Shown piece by piece: positions 1 to 10,289 of a DNA stretch of 64,000 nucleotides. Where the stretch lies: assembly GCF_027595985.1 (NCBI RefSeq), contig NC_073302.1, positions 171,790,034-171,854,033 of the forward strand, written 5' to 3'. This DNA comes from Sorex araneus (Eukaryota > Chordata > Mammalia > Eulipotyphla > Soricidae). The notes under the pieces were generated by a model. The model was not told the DNA's origin, made no database searches, and saw nothing but the letters and a program-made list of their open reading frames with translations. Positions within the stretch are counted from its first letter, which is position 1, and every line of letters begins with the position of its first letter. The translations under genes were made by a program, and so were the position numbers.

Positions 1-79
1 TTTTCAAATAACATGTTTACCTTTCAATTACAAAGTAGATGTACAAACAACCCCTAGCCCCCAGAATAAATTTTCAGCT

Positions 80-224
80 CTTTTGTTACTCTTGTGGACC
101 ATACCCAGCAGTGCTCAGACCTTACTCCTGACTCCGTGCTTAGGGCACTCTGTGTGGTGGAGGAGGTCGAGGGCACATGCCGCAGGGCCCATGGCTGAAC
201 TACTTTCACTATGTCTCCAGCCAT
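80..224 (-). repeat. SOR-type SINE, antisense, old
   Basis: The tail-body-head order of the antisense SINE is readable (TGGACCATACCCAGCAGTGCTCAG to CTATGTCTCCAGCC) with many substitutions. It lies in the intron left of the first visible RHOBTB3 exon. Confidence 0.65.
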
Positions 225-329
225 ACTTAGTAATTTCTTAACCGGGGGTAAAATAGTTTTCCAAATTAGAGCTTAAAGTGGGGTATTAGAAATGCTGCTA
301 AGGCCTCAGGGTTTATTGGGAAGGGGGTT

Positions 330-500
330 GTTTTTGTTTGGGGGCCACACCTGGCTGTGCTCAGGGCTTACTCCTGTCTCTGTGCTCAGTGATCCCTCCT
401 GGTGGTGCTTGGGGGACTGACCATATGTAATACCACAGATCAAACCCTGGGCTGCCTCGTGCAAGGCAAGCACGCGCCTCACTGTACTCTCTCCAGCCCA
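330..500 (-). repeat. SOR-type SINE, antisense
   Basis: Nearly full length, from GGGGGCCACACCTGGCTGTG to CTCTCTCCAGCCC. The B-box complement is decayed (GATCAAACCCTGG), pointing to middle age. Confidence 0.85.
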
Positions 501-582
501 CAGGCCTGAGATTTTTGTTGTAGGTTTTGTAATTGTTGTGACTATACTATCTGGAAACATTTCTGCTCAAATTCTGAGGTCT

Positions 583-670
583 GGCGAGGATGTGGCTCAG
601 TGGTCAAATGCATGCCCTCCCTGTGTGAGGCTCTTGGGTTAGATTCCTGGCACTGCAGAAAAACAAAAGA
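583..670 (+). repeat. ID-like tRNA-derived SINE
   Basis: GATGTGGCTCAGTGGTCAA (A-box like), then GGGTTAGATTCCTGGCA (B-box like) and an A-rich end. The short head without the SOR body resembles ID/tRNA-type SINEs and is distinct from SOR. Confidence 0.5.
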
Positions 671-769
671 AGCTATGAACCACATCAATCAATAAAAGAA
701 ACATAGTAAGGGAACACCAAATGGCCAAAGTCATTGGTACTGGAAGTTTGATCTACAGAATTGAGCTTA

Positions 770-932
770 CATGCCATAGGGGGCAGTGGGGAGAGACCCT
801 TGGGACACCGGTGGAGGGAAGGGTGCTCTCTAGTGATGGGTGTGGTATTGGAATGATATACGCACGAAAAATATAATTAGCAGTGTCACAAATCTCGGTG
901 TGTCAATGAAAATGGTAAAACAAACAACAAAA
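770..932 (+). repeat. LINE-type 3' end fragment, sense
   Basis: G-rich segment (GGGGGCAGTGGGGAGAGACC, GGTGGAGGGAAGGGTGCTCT) then a TTGGAATGATATACGCACGA-type tail. The layout matches the L1-type 3' ends elsewhere in the window. Confidence 0.5.
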
Positions 933-940
933 AAATTTAA

Positions 941-1034
941 GGGGCCGGACCAATAATACAACTAGAGAGAGGAATTCCTGAGTAGTGACCCCTGAGCATT
1001 GCCGCCTGTGACCCAAAAAGAAAAAAAAAAAAAA
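941..1034 (+). repeat. SOR-type SINE with internal deletion, sense
   Basis: The head GGGGCCGGACCAATAATACA runs straight into AGGAATTCCTGAGTAGTGACC and TGTGACCCAAAAAG(A)n, lacking the B-box half. Confidence 0.75.
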
Positions 1035-1039
1035 GTCAA

Positions 1040-2302
1040 TAAGATAAAATCCCTACATTCCAAACTCCTCCCACAGCTACTACCTGTTTACTATTTTGGG
1101 CTATTCTTAAGTTCTTCTTAACCAAGATGATAAGTCATCTGATTTGTTGGCTTGCTTCCAATTTTCCTTTTCTAATTTCAGGTTGCTCTCCTGGAGGTTT
1201 TAAGGCCTTAAAATTACAAGTCAAGTTGTGTTACCCGTTTGCAGTCAGTGCTAATTGCTGTGTATGAGTCTAACCAACATGCTTTCATTGTGGAAACCGG
1301 TCACCCCGCCCCCTTCAGAGGACACGGTCACTTTGAGGGCAGGTGGCTCAAAGGCAGGCGGGCAGGAAGGGCACTGGCTGAAAGAGGGGGGCCTGGGCGC
1401 GGAGTGCCAGTGGAGTGTGGGCACCACCCTCTGCCCTCGTGCCTGCCTGGGCATGAGAGCTGCTCCAGAAGATGTTTTATTTTAACTTAAAGCCAGGGAA
1501 GGATCATCGCCAACATCTGCCCCCATACAGTGGAAGATTATAGAAGGCAGCAGAGAATCAGCTCCGGTCATAGTGGGACATTCTGGGAGGGGTCAGTTTT
1601 GTCACTCTCAAGGACTCTGGTGTCTTCCGACAAAGTAAACGTTTGACAGCTCGGAAGCCGAAGCACTTTGCTTTTCTCATCTTTGTATCTTTTGCACCAG
1701 GCGGGATGATTGGCACCAGGGTCTGGTAATCTGCTCTTGCTCTCCTGCAGGCTGGCTGGAGATTCGGGGTTTCTGGCTGGGAGGGTTGGGCAACTGGCTT
1801 CACCCCCACCTTAGCCTGGTCTCCAGCTGGAGCTGTGGGAACAGCAGCCTGGCGCTTACAAGCTGTCTACTGTCCTTTCAGCCAGTAACTTGGATTTGGA
1901 AATGTTCCTCTCGGGGAGCTTCCCAGGGGAGGGAACCTGCTGGGAAGCGTTGAGGCAAGGTCAGTGCCTGGCAGTTTTTCTGGACGAGCTTCCCTCTTCT
2001 TTCCCTCCATGATTCTTTGAATGGTTTGGAGAAACGGTTTCCTTCTGCTTCCGCCTCCTAATCAGGGTGAACTGATTCAACTGTTCTGTGTGTTTGGCCA
2101 ATAAAAGAAAGGTTTCTGGAGCATAGCGTACAGGTTGTGGTGGGTGGTGGGATTTGAAGCCAGCTGGAAAGGATAGACTTTGTGTTATAAAATCAGGCAG
2201 TAAAACATTTTGTCTCAACATTTCTGTCTTCAGGAAATAGCAAGGAAGAAACAAATGGTTGCCGACTTGACAAATGATGGTTTCAGCATCACCTTTTAAC
2301 TT
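1040..2302. other. RHOBTB3 intron, unique sequence
   Basis: No exon, RNA gene or clear repeat recognised. Open frames here have no splice signals or familiar protein content. Confidence 0.5.
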
Positions 2303-2585
2303 TTTAAGAACATTTTTATTCTCACACTGTGATTTACCTCGTTGTTTATACTACAGTTGTTTCAGGCACTCAGTGTTCCAACGCCAGTCCCACCACCAGT
2401 ATAACCTTCCCTCCACCAGTGCCCACGCACGACCCTAGCCTGCTCCCTTAGCAGACGCAGACAGATTGACTTCATACTGTTTCTGACAACACAAGGACAA
2501 ATGGAATTGTCAAAGCTTAGATCAGTGTAAGAGATCTTCTGGTAGTTGTTGCATCTCACACGGGTGTTACTAAGGTCATTGAGGA
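2303..2585 (-). repeat. L1-type 3' end, antisense
   Basis: Begins AACATTTTTATTCTCACACTGTG and contains the family block CCAGTCCCACCACCAGTATA then CTTCCCTCCACCAGTGCCCA. It ends about 260 bp before the first exon. Confidence 0.65.
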
Positions 2586-2840
2586 TTTCCTGGGCTGGAC
2601 GGTGCTCTCCGCGCCATGTCTGTTAGTCTGTCACTCACTGGGCTTGGTGGTTGTCTGCGGGTGTCAGTTCGCAGCACTTGTCTCGGCTGCCCTGCAGTGG
2701 GGCACGTGAAGTGCAGGCTCTGGGTGCCAACTCCTCTGCTCGGCTTCTGTCCGCCGCTGTGCCCGTTACAGTCTGCTCTCCTCGGGAGGAAAGGCACTGC
2801 CTGTCCTCACAGAGCTCTGTCTCCCTCTCGAACCTTCTAG

Positions 2841-3014
2841 GTACCACAGTGCCAGCCCACAGGGCCATCCTGGTGGCCCGCTGTGAAGTGATGGCGGCCA
2901 TGTTCAACGGGAATTACATGGAGTCCAAGAGTGTGCTGATTCCCGTTTATGGTGTTTCCAAAGAGACCTTCCTGTCATTCTTGGAGTACCTCTACACCGA
3001 TTCCTGTTGCCCAG
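2841..3014 (+). CDS. RHOBTB3: RHOBTB3 coding exon (start of the C-terminal BTB core)
   Basis: Internal coding exon of RHOBTB3, a Rho-family BTB protein that in human acts in endosome-to-Golgi transport and has ATPase rather than GTPase activity. The acceptor is CTTCTAG before 2841 and the donor GTGAGC starts at 3015. The first two bases complete a split codon and the last base (G3014) starts the next split codon. The frame reads TTVPAHRAILVARCEVMAAM and continues to YLYTDSCCP, which is the beta1-alphaA to beta3 part of a BTB fold and nearly identical to what I know of mammalian RHOBTB3. RHOBTB1 and RHOBTB2 are alternatives; the CaaX end of the last exon and GLRX next door favour RHOBTB3. Earlier exons lie left of the window. 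Confidence 0.93.
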
Positions 3015-3601
3015 GTGAGCGGGGCACACGGCGGACTCTAGCTCACAACCCTGCTGCCCACACATCCTGGTCAGTGGCCTCTGTGAGATTTACCTTCTTT
3101 GGGCTGGCATCGTGGACATGGTGGTGTGATCATGAGGAACCGTTAGTTCAGGGGCAGCTTGGTGGTCCCTGCAGATACCCTGGACGGAGGTGTCTCTCGG
3201 TACCCAGTGGTCACTTGATCGCAGAGCTCCAGGAGAGCGTTGGGAAACTGCTTTTGTGACTCTCAGTGCTGATTGAGGGGTTCAGTTTTCTGACACCTCC
3301 GTGGCCATCACTTTGGTCAGAAAATGGGGGTTCTGTTTATTAGGGATGCCCTCCCAAGCAGTGCTCAGTGGAACACTCAGGTACTGGGCAGGACCATGTA
3401 CTACTCCTAATACTCAGGCATCTGGGAGGTTTCTGTTCATGTAAGATAGGCACCCCTGACCCGGGCTGTCGCCACAGCCCCAGCATGAGGGACTTGATTA
3501 TTTTATTTCATTTTTAAAAGTTCATTACTTTAAAAATTTTTTTCTGGCTTGTAATACTATGGTTTCTTATGGACATAATATTAAGACATGGGTTTTAGTA
3601 T

Positions 3602-3776
3602 TTTTTTATTTGGGGTTTGGGGGCCACACCTGGTGATGCTTAGGACTTGCTCTTGAGTCAGTGCTCATGAATCACTCTTGGAGAGGTCAGGGTACCATAT
3701 GGGATGCCAGGTGTGAACCCCAGGTTGCTGTGTGTAAGGCAAGTGCCCTACCTGCAGTACTATCACTCCAGCCCCA
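3602..3776 (-). repeat. SOR-type SINE, antisense
   Basis: Full-length antisense copy from GGGGGCCACACCTGGTGATGC to TATCACTCCAGCCCC in RHOBTB3 intron sequence. Confidence 0.88.
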
Positions 3777-4377
3777 GGATGTGGGATTTCAAGGTCATCT
3801 TCTGACTTGGCCTGAGTCTCTAAAGCTGACTTGTCTCAAGTGTTGTCTGCAGTTCGGAATGTGCACTGTGTTATTAGATTGATTCCCTCTTCACATGCGG
3901 AATACTCACATTGTTGGCCTAGAGCGGGCTGCCCCGGGCCACCTGGCTGGGAACAGATCTTTCTGGGTCAGTTCCTCCACCTAGAGGCAGAAATCGAAGG
4001 CCTGGATGCAGGCACGGGTGTCCCCTTGATTTGCCCTCCTGCTCTGGCCACCAGATGGCTCCCACCACCCCAAACACAGTTAGAAAGAGCACTTAGGCGG
4101 AGGCGTCAGAGGCGAAGGATGTGGGGCTTGGTCCGGAACCCCAACAGCCATGGCAGGAAACCAGCGTTTCACAGTCTTTTCAGATTCTCCACTTTGAGTT
4201 CTACAGCTGTTTTCGGAATGTCTTGTTTTAAATGGGTCAGGTGCCCTCTAGTGAAAAGCCGTAGAAGTTCTCTGAAAAATTCCTTGTACCTTTTAATTTA
4301 TTCTGTTCTGGATCTAGTTTTAAGACTGTTTTCAATGCTATTGCAGCATGTGACCCAAACTATAATAATCAAATAAA

Positions 4378-4466
4378 AGTTTGCCAGGGACACTGAACAC
4401 TGGTGGAATTGGAATATTATATGCCTGAAACCATTCCTAATAATATTATAATGATGATGCCTAAGT
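4378..4466 (+). repeat. LINE-type 3' tail, sense
   Basis: GAACACTGGTGGAATTGGAATATTATATGC... parallels the 770-932 tail. Short and decayed. Confidence 0.35.
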
Positions 4467-4548
4467 TAAAGATTTTTTTATTTTATATTTTTTTAAAGGA
4501 CTCTGTTGGAGCCAGTTAGGTTGTTTGTGTAGTATTAAAGATTTTCTT

Positions 4549-4707
4549 GGGGCTGGAGTGATAGCACAGCAGGTAGGGCTTTTTCCTTGCATGTGGCCGG
4601 CCCGGGTTCGATTCCCAGCACAGCCATGAGTAATTCCTGCGTGCATGATTCAGGAGTAACCACTGTGCATTGCTGGGTGTGACCCAAAAAGCAAAAAAAA
4701 AAAAAAA
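4549..4707 (+). repeat. SOR-type SINE, sense, with target duplication
   Basis: GGGGCTGGAGTGATAGCACAG to an A18 tail, flanked by the direct repeat AAAGATTTT at 4537-4545 and 4708-4716. Part of the body (CATATGGTCCCC...) is deleted. Confidence 0.93.
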
Positions 4708-5062
4708 AAAGATTTTACCATTTTTGATATAAATGAAAGCATTGGTTCTTATCAGAATAAGAGTTGCTAATTTTGTTATTTCAATAGTAGGAAAATTGTG
4801 TACTAAATAAAACATTTTCAGTAGACTCAAATTTGTCAGTCATCCTCTCCCCAGAGTAATTGAACTATTAATTTTGTATTTTATCTTGCCAATTAGAGAA
4901 ATGTTCAAAAAATCTATTTGGTGAGAAAATGTTCTAAAGTGAATAATCAGAATATTGGGGATGCTCCCTATGGGAGCACTGAAATTAAACCCAAAATTAA
5001 ACAGCAAATTCTTTATTGCTTTATTTGCCTTGAAAAAGTGACAGAAAGAAAATCTCTTCATT

Positions 5063-5212
5063 GTGGAGTAATAGTACAGTAGGCCAGGCTCTTGCCTTGC
5101 ACACGGCTGACCAGGCTTTGATCGTGGTACCCCATAGGGTTCTTTGACCCTGCAGGAGTAATCCCGGAACACAGAGTCAAGAATAAGCCTCAGGCATAGC
5201 GGAATGGGACCT
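5063..5212 (+). repeat. SOR-type SINE, sense, old
   Basis: TGGAGTAATAGTACAGTAGG, then GACCAGGCTTTGATCG and GAGTAATCCCGGAACACAGAG. The tail is decayed. Confidence 0.75.
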
Positions 5213-5252
5213 CAAAATGAAACAAAAAACAGTTAACTGAAAAATTTTTTAA

Positions 5253-5411
5253 GGGCTGGAGCCATAGTACCGCGGAAAGGGCGTTTGCCTTGCATGCGGC
5301 CAACCCAGGCTCAATCTCTGGCATCCCATATGGTCCCCCAAGCACCACCAGGAGTAGTTCCTGAGTACCGAGCCAGGAATAACCCCTGAGCATCGATGAG
5401 TGTGCCCCCCC
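5253..5411 (+). repeat. SOR-type SINE, sense
   Basis: GGGCTGGAGCCATAGTACCGC through CATCCCATATGGTCCCCCAA to TGAGTGTGCCCCCCCA. Only 40 bp separate it from the preceding copy. Confidence 0.9.
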
Positions 5412-5479
5412 AAATAATTTTTTTAAAAAGACTTTTAAAAATATTGTAATTACATTAAATTTAATTACATTAAATTACA

Positions 5480-5775
5480 TTCACATTTTCCTGCTACCCT
5501 ATTTACATTGGAATGAATGTAAGGAATTTGAGGAGGGGAGGGAAGAGTTGCATGAAACACAGGGAAGTGAAAATACCTGGGTGTCAGCCAGGCGCTGGGA
5601 GGATTGGGAAGTAGTAGTCGATGGCTGCCGAGTTTTAGTTGGGGACTGAAAGTAATAAAGTTCTGGGGGTGGATGATGGTGATGTTCGAAAAGCAGAGTC
5701 GATGCCACCCACTGAACACTCAGAAATAGTAACAAATTCTGTTGTGTTCATTTTACCGTAATAAATACATGAGGC
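5480..5775 (+). repeat. Old L1 3' end, sense (tentative)
   Basis: Ends GTTCATTTTACCGTAATAAATAC, like the 3' end of ancient mammalian L1 (TTTTACCACAATAAA). The upstream part is highly diverged. Confidence 0.4.
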
Positions 5776-6186
5776 AAGAACCAGGGGACTAAAGCTGGGG
5801 AAGGAAGATTTGCAAAGGTTGCATTTGTTTAGAAAGCAGAAAAGAATGATAGAGTTGAGAGTGGAAAAGTGATTGAAGAATGCCCTCTGGAGAATAGTGA
5901 AAGCGTAAAAAAGAAAAAGAAAAGAAAATTAAAGGAAAGAAAGAAAAGAACCCTCAATGCATAGACTCACATCTGCATGTGCAGACCCAAATGGACTCTT
6001 TTCAGGTTGGAGGAAGAGTTTAGAATGTGGATTTTCTTTAAGCTTTTCCCCCAACATTCTGCTTATCCTACGTGGGGCAACAAGGTCGCCCATTTGTTAT
6101 TGCTTCTTTGTGCTCTGTAGTTTTGCTGTAGCTCATGCACATAAAGTCCTCACGTTCCCTTTGCTTGCGTTTCCTTTCTTGTGCAG

Positions 6187-6353
6187 CTGGCATTTTCCAG
6201 GCCATGTGTCTCCTGATCTGTGCGGAGATGTACCAGGTGTCCCGGCTGCAGCACATCTGTGAGCTCTTCATCATCACACAGCTGCAGAGCATGCCCAGCC
6301 GGGAGCTGGCGGCCATGAACCTCGACATCGTGGATCTGCTCAAGAAAGCCAAG
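6187..6353 (+). CDS. RHOBTB3: RHOBTB3 coding exon (rest of the BTB domain)
   Basis: The acceptor TTTCTTGTGCAG ends at 6186 and the donor GTGATC starts at 6354 (a weaker donor than the GTGAGC of the previous exon). Bases CT complete an Ala codon with the G of exon 2841-3014. Translation runs AGIFQAMCLLICAEMYQVSR, LQHICELFIITQLQSMPSRE and LAAMNLDIVDLLKKAK, the helical C-terminal half of the BTB domain. The exon ends on a complete Lys codon, so the next intron is phase 0. No stop or frameshift is seen. The intron before it is 3172 bp and holds several SINEs. Confidence 0.94.
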
Positions 6354-6509
6354 GTGATCCACCTTACAGAGCTAGCGTTTTGATTTTGTTTTTTCTGTCT
6401 GAATCTTCTAAGACTTGGAGTTGTGTTGATATTTTGCAGGGGTGGGGAATTGAACCCATCCCCAGCCCTCTTGTAAGATTTATTGACAGTATTTTCACTT
6501 CTTTTGTTG

Positions 6510-6719
6510 CCTCCTAAACAGGGCTCAGGAGTAGGTTCAGGGGCCGCACCAGCAATTCTCGGCCAATGGGGCCGTCCATTCTGCACGGCCCCAGGATGCT
6601 GGGCTGCTGGTTCCAGCAGTGATGGGCACCTCGAGGAACGTAGTTGGGGTGCTCAGGGGACTGTGTGCTGCCAGGAATTGAACCTGTGCTGTCCTGCTGT
6701 TTCTTACGCAGTGTGCTAG
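6510..6719 (-). repeat. SOR-like SINE remnant, antisense, very old
   Basis: Readable pieces are GGGGCCGCACCAGCAATTC, GTGCTCAGGGGACTGTGTG and GAATTGAACCTGTGCTGTCC. Borders are uncertain. Confidence 0.45.
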
Positions 6720-7164
6720 TCTTAGCTGGGGAGTTGGGTTAGATGCAGTCAGCATGCCCCTTCAGTGATCTCTGAAGCCCGGGGTTTGGAAAAGGTGTGT
6801 GAGCACTCCTTTCGAGGCTGGGGGAAGGCGGGAGGAAATCGCCTTTGACAAAGGTCAAGTTTTTTAACTGAATTACACCCCCTTACTTGAGTCAGTTGAG
6901 TATGGTGCTATGCTTGTCGTATCAGCATTATAACAAGTAGAATTCACATTGTCTTCACCCCAAATTATCATCCCCTGGGCTTCTCCAGGGAAAATGCAGA
7001 ATTGGTCCTTGCATATTTATAGAGACCACTGGGTTCCGACTCATTTGTTCTCTAATTTACTCCTGTAGTGACATGTTGTGAAGTTTCAGGTGTCGTTAGG
7101 AGATGTGTACACTTTGTTGTTCCTTTCACCAGGTCTCACTGTGCTGTGCTTATAAAACTCATTA

Positions 7165-7303
7165 GGGGACCGGAGATATAGTAGAGCAGATAAGGCATTT
7201 GCCTTGCTATGCAGGTTTCCTCCCTGGCACCCCATGTGGTCCCCGAGAACCTCCAGGGGCTTACTTAGCACTGCTGGGTGTGACCCAAAAAACAAAAAAA
7301 AAA
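7165..7303 (+). repeat. SOR-type SINE, sense, internal deletion
   Basis: GGGACCGGAGATATAGTAGAG to GTGTGACCCAAAAAACA(A)n; the B box and part of the body are lost. First of seven sense copies in 1.6 kb. Confidence 0.85.
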
Positions 7304-7323
7304 ATTTCTTTTTTGAGATGATA

Positions 7324-7455
7324 GGGCTGTGAGGATAGCCCGTAGGAGCACAAGCTTTGCATTCTGGTGCCCCAGGTTCAGTCTTAGGCCCTACATTGGT
7401 CCCCTAGGAGCAAGCACTGAGCTGGGAGTACCATTGAGCACTGCTGGTTGTGTGG
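7324..7455 (+). repeat. SOR-like SINE, sense, old
   Basis: GGGCTGTGAGGATAGCCCGTA, CCCAGGTTCAGTCTTAGGCC, then GAGCACTGCTGGTTGTG. Strongly diverged. Confidence 0.6.
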
Positions 7456-7505
7456 TAAGATACAGAATGGAGACGAGAAGCCTGTCTTTAAATCAGCATG
7501 TTTGA

Positions 7506-7622
7506 GGTGAAGAGGTGGCTCTGAGCATGGTGACTGCAGCCTTCCCTGGTTTTTTCCCAGCACCACAGATGGACCCTGAGCATCACTGAGTGTTTCCCAG
7601 AAATAGTGGCCCAAAACAGCAA
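7506..7622 (+). repeat. SOR-like SINE remnant, sense
   Basis: Only fragments such as CCCAGCACCACAGATGGACC and GAGCATCACTGAGTGTTTCC are readable. Confidence 0.4.
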
Positions 7623-7688
7623 AAATGCAATTAAACTAGAATTTTTTAAAAATGGATTATTTTGTATGTCTTTATAAGAACTGTACTA

Positions 7689-7858
7689 AGAGCCAGAGAG
7701 ATCGTACAGCGGGTAAGGCACTTGTCTTGCACAGGGCCAACCTGGGTTTGATCCCCAACACCCCATATGGTCCCCCAGTACTACCAGGAGTGACCCCTGA
7801 GTGCAGAGCAAGGAATAAGCCCTGAGCACTGCTGGGTGTGGCCTGGCCACAACATACA
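7689..7858 (+). repeat. SOR-type SINE, sense
   Basis: AGAGCCAGAGAGATCGTACAG through AACACCCCATATGGTCCCCC to GCTGGGTGTGGCC. This is the GTGTGGCC tail variant rather than GTGTGACCCAAAAAGC. Confidence 0.88.
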
Positions 7859-7969
7859 AAAGAGCCATACTTAGCCTAAAAGTGGAGACGGCTCTTCATC
7901 AATAGCTAATGGACTGGGAGGAAGCATCAGCATCCATTGTGGTATTTTTCAACTTTTAAAAGGAATGAA

Positions 7970-8142
7970 GGGGACTGGTGCAATAGCACAGCAGGTAGGG
8001 CATTTGCCTTGAACACAGCCGACCCGGGTTCAATTCCCAGCATCCCATATGGTCCCCCAAACACCGCCAGGAGTAATTCCTGAGTGCAAAGCCAGGAGTA
8101 ACCCCTGTGCATCACCGGGTGTGACCCAAAAAGCAAAAAAAG
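7970..8142 (+). repeat. SOR-type SINE, sense, with 12-nt target duplication
   Basis: Near-consensus young copy flanked by AAAAGGAATGAA at 7958-7969 and 8143-8154. Confidence 0.95.
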
Positions 8143-8416
8143 AAAAGGAATGAAATGTTGATAGATGCTACTTTAAGATATTTTGCTAAGTATAATAAAA
8201 CGCTGGAAAAAGGGCAAATGGATAATTCAGCCTAATAAAATACCTAGAATTCACCAAGATGGAAAACACTAGTGGCTGCCACCAAGAGGGGTAAGGAGAG
8301 AGCTCACTCAGTGGGTGCAGAGTTTGGGGTGACATGGTCGTGGACGTGGAGCTGCTGATGCAGTGCTCTGAGGCTGCCTCATGCCCCTAAACTTGGCGCT
8401 CAGAATGGTCAAATGG

Positions 8417-8580
8417 GGTCCGGAGTGATCGTGCAGCGGGTAGGGTGTTTTCCTTCTACAGCCCAACCTGGGTTCAATCCCTGGCATCCCATATAATCCC
8501 CTGAGCATCACCAGAAATAATTCCCAAGTGCAGAGCCAGGAGTAATCTCTGAGCATCTCTAGGATATGGGTCCTCCCCCA
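8417..8580 (+). repeat. SOR-type SINE, sense
   Basis: GGGTCCGGAGTGATCGTGCAG to CTCTAGGATATGGGTCC; middle-aged, abutting the next copy. Confidence 0.87.
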
Positions 8581-8596
8581 AAATGGCCAGAATGGG

Positions 8597-8768
8597 GCCT
8601 GGAGCAATAGTACTGCAGGTCAGACATTTGCCTTGCACTCAGCTGACCTGGGTTTGATCCCTGGCCCCATTTGTGATTCCCCCCGCCTCCCCCCAAGGCC
8701 TGCAAGAAGTGTTGTCTGATTACAGAACCAGGAATAAGCCCTGAGCACAGCTATGTGTGGCCCAAATT
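8597..8768 (+). repeat. SOR-type SINE, sense, feeding a microsatellite
   Basis: GGCCTGGAGCAATAGTACTG to GCTATGTGTGGCCCAAATTAA. Its A-rich end passes directly into the GGGA/GGAA tract. Confidence 0.88.
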
Positions 8769-8770
8769 AA

Positions 8771-8953
8771 GGAATGAAGGAGGGGAAGGAGGGAGCGGGG
8801 GAGGGAGGGGAGGGAGGGAGGGAGGGAGGGAGGGAGGGAGGGAGGGAGGGAGGGAGGAAGGAAGGAAGGAAGGAAGGAAGGAAGGAAGGAAGGAAGGAAG
8901 GAAGGAAGGAAGGAAGGAAGGAAGGAAGGAAGGAAGGAAGGAAGGAAGGAAGA
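8771..8953 (+). repeat. GGGA then GGAA microsatellite, about 180 bp
   Basis: Two blocks, GGGA repeats to about 8853 then uninterrupted GGAA repeats to 8952, lying in the RHOBTB3 intron at a SINE A-tail. Confidence 0.97.
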
Positions 8954-9588
8954 ATGCATCTATCCACAGTAATAGGAACTGTTCACTGTTGTCATAGTTG
9001 AGAGGTTCAGTGCACCAGTGGCCAGCACTGGATGGACACCAGGGTCCTGATTACCTGACCAGGTGCTCCTAGTTTCCACAGCAACAGCATGTGGGAGTGA
9101 CTGATAAATGCACAGGGAAACCCTGCCCGGAGTGACTGTCCTGTGGCCCTTCCTCACGGGAATGGCCACTCACTGAAACCGGACTCCAGATGGGCCATGC
9201 GGTCCTCATTAACTTGTTTAGACATGGCTCATCACAGGCTTACCTTGGTTACACGGATCCGCTGCGTGGTGTGGAGCCGAGCTGACACGGAATTCTCCAG
9301 AACTCAGAATAGTGTTTGTCAGTGACACCTGCGAGCAGCTGCTTCAAGGCCCTCGGCTGCCCCAGCACTAACTTACTCCTTTCGCGTTTTCTTTGTCGAA
9401 TGCTGTGGTGTTCTGTGTTAATAATGATGCTGCCTTTTCCTCTCCATCACAGTATTCTGAAGGCTGCAACACCAGTAGACACCCTAAGTTGGACTCAGGA
9501 GTCCCCAAGCTCTCACTGGCCCTTTGCGCCTGCATGCCGTTCTGACGTTCAGCAGCCAGTCTTGTCTCACTCTCCGTTTCTCTTGCAG

Positions 9589-9685
9589 TTCCACCACTCC
9601 GATTGCCTTTCAACCTGGCTACTGCATTTCATTGCCACTAACTACCTCATCTTCAGCCAGAAGCCTGAATTTCAGGATCTTTCAG
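9589..9685 (+). CDS. RHOBTB3: RHOBTB3 coding exon (C-terminal helical region)
   Basis: The acceptor TTTCTCTTGCAG ends at 9588 and the donor GTAGAT starts at 9686. It reads FHHSDCLSTWLLHFIATNYL and then IFSQKPEFQDLS, leaving one base (G9685) for a split Val codon. The segment lies just after the BTB domain, in the BACK-like or RhoBTB C-terminal region. It is intact. The 3235-bp intron before it carries the SINE cluster at 7165-8768 and a GGGA/GGAA microsatellite. Confidence 0.94.
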
Positions 9686-9781
9686 GTAGATTGCCAGTTA
9701 CTCTTTCTAAATAGAAAACTTGATGTTCTTTGTTCTTATATTTGAGACATCATTTTAGGAATAGAGAAAAATAAGTGAAAA

Positions 9782-9946
9782 GGGGGCTGAAATGATACTG
9801 CAGAGGGTACAATTTTTGTCTTCCATGCAACTGACTTGGGTTTGATCCCTGGCATCCCGTATGGTCTCCTGCGCCCACCAGGAGTGATTCCTGGGTGCAG
9901 ATTGAGGACTAAGTCTTGAGCACACCCTGAAACAAAGCAAGCAAAC
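9782..9946 (+). repeat. SOR-type SINE, sense, with 15-nt target duplication
   Basis: Starts GGGGGCTGAAATGATACTGC; AAAAATAAGTGAAAA flanks it at 9767-9781 and 9947-9961. It sits 97 bp after a RHOBTB3 exon. Confidence 0.93.
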
Positions 9947-10289
9947 AAAAATAAGTGAAAACTCCTCCTTTGCTTTACAGTATGGTCGTTGAAGACACTT
10001 AAATGCATTGCCACTTTAGTTCTCATGGCTGTGTTATAGCGATCATCTATTTTTACAAGCTTTTTTGTTTTTTGTTCTTTTCTGTAGTACATAAGGTGGC
10101 CTCAGTTGCATTTTTGTTGTAGTAAACAATATTGGTTTTAACTACCTAAGTTAGAAGAAAAATTCAAAGGACAGATTAATATTTTTTCTAAAGGAGTTGT
10201 AGCAATTATTTATTATGTCTAATATTGTGCTGAATATCTGTTAATTTTAATATGTCTAGAAGTTCATTATATGCCAGGAATAGTTTTTA

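Noticed and set aside
2651..3259. 202-codon frame around the first RHOBTB3 exon
   Set aside because: Only 2841-3014 is exon; the rest is intron read through past clear AG and GT sites.
4549..4620. tRNA gene-like A and B boxes in SOR heads
   Set aside because: They are SINE promoters; the copies lack a foldable full tRNA with anticodon arm and carry the SINE body.
8774..9001. Repetitive Lys/Glu/Gly/Arg open frames
   Set aside because: Translation of the GGGA/GGAA microsatellite.
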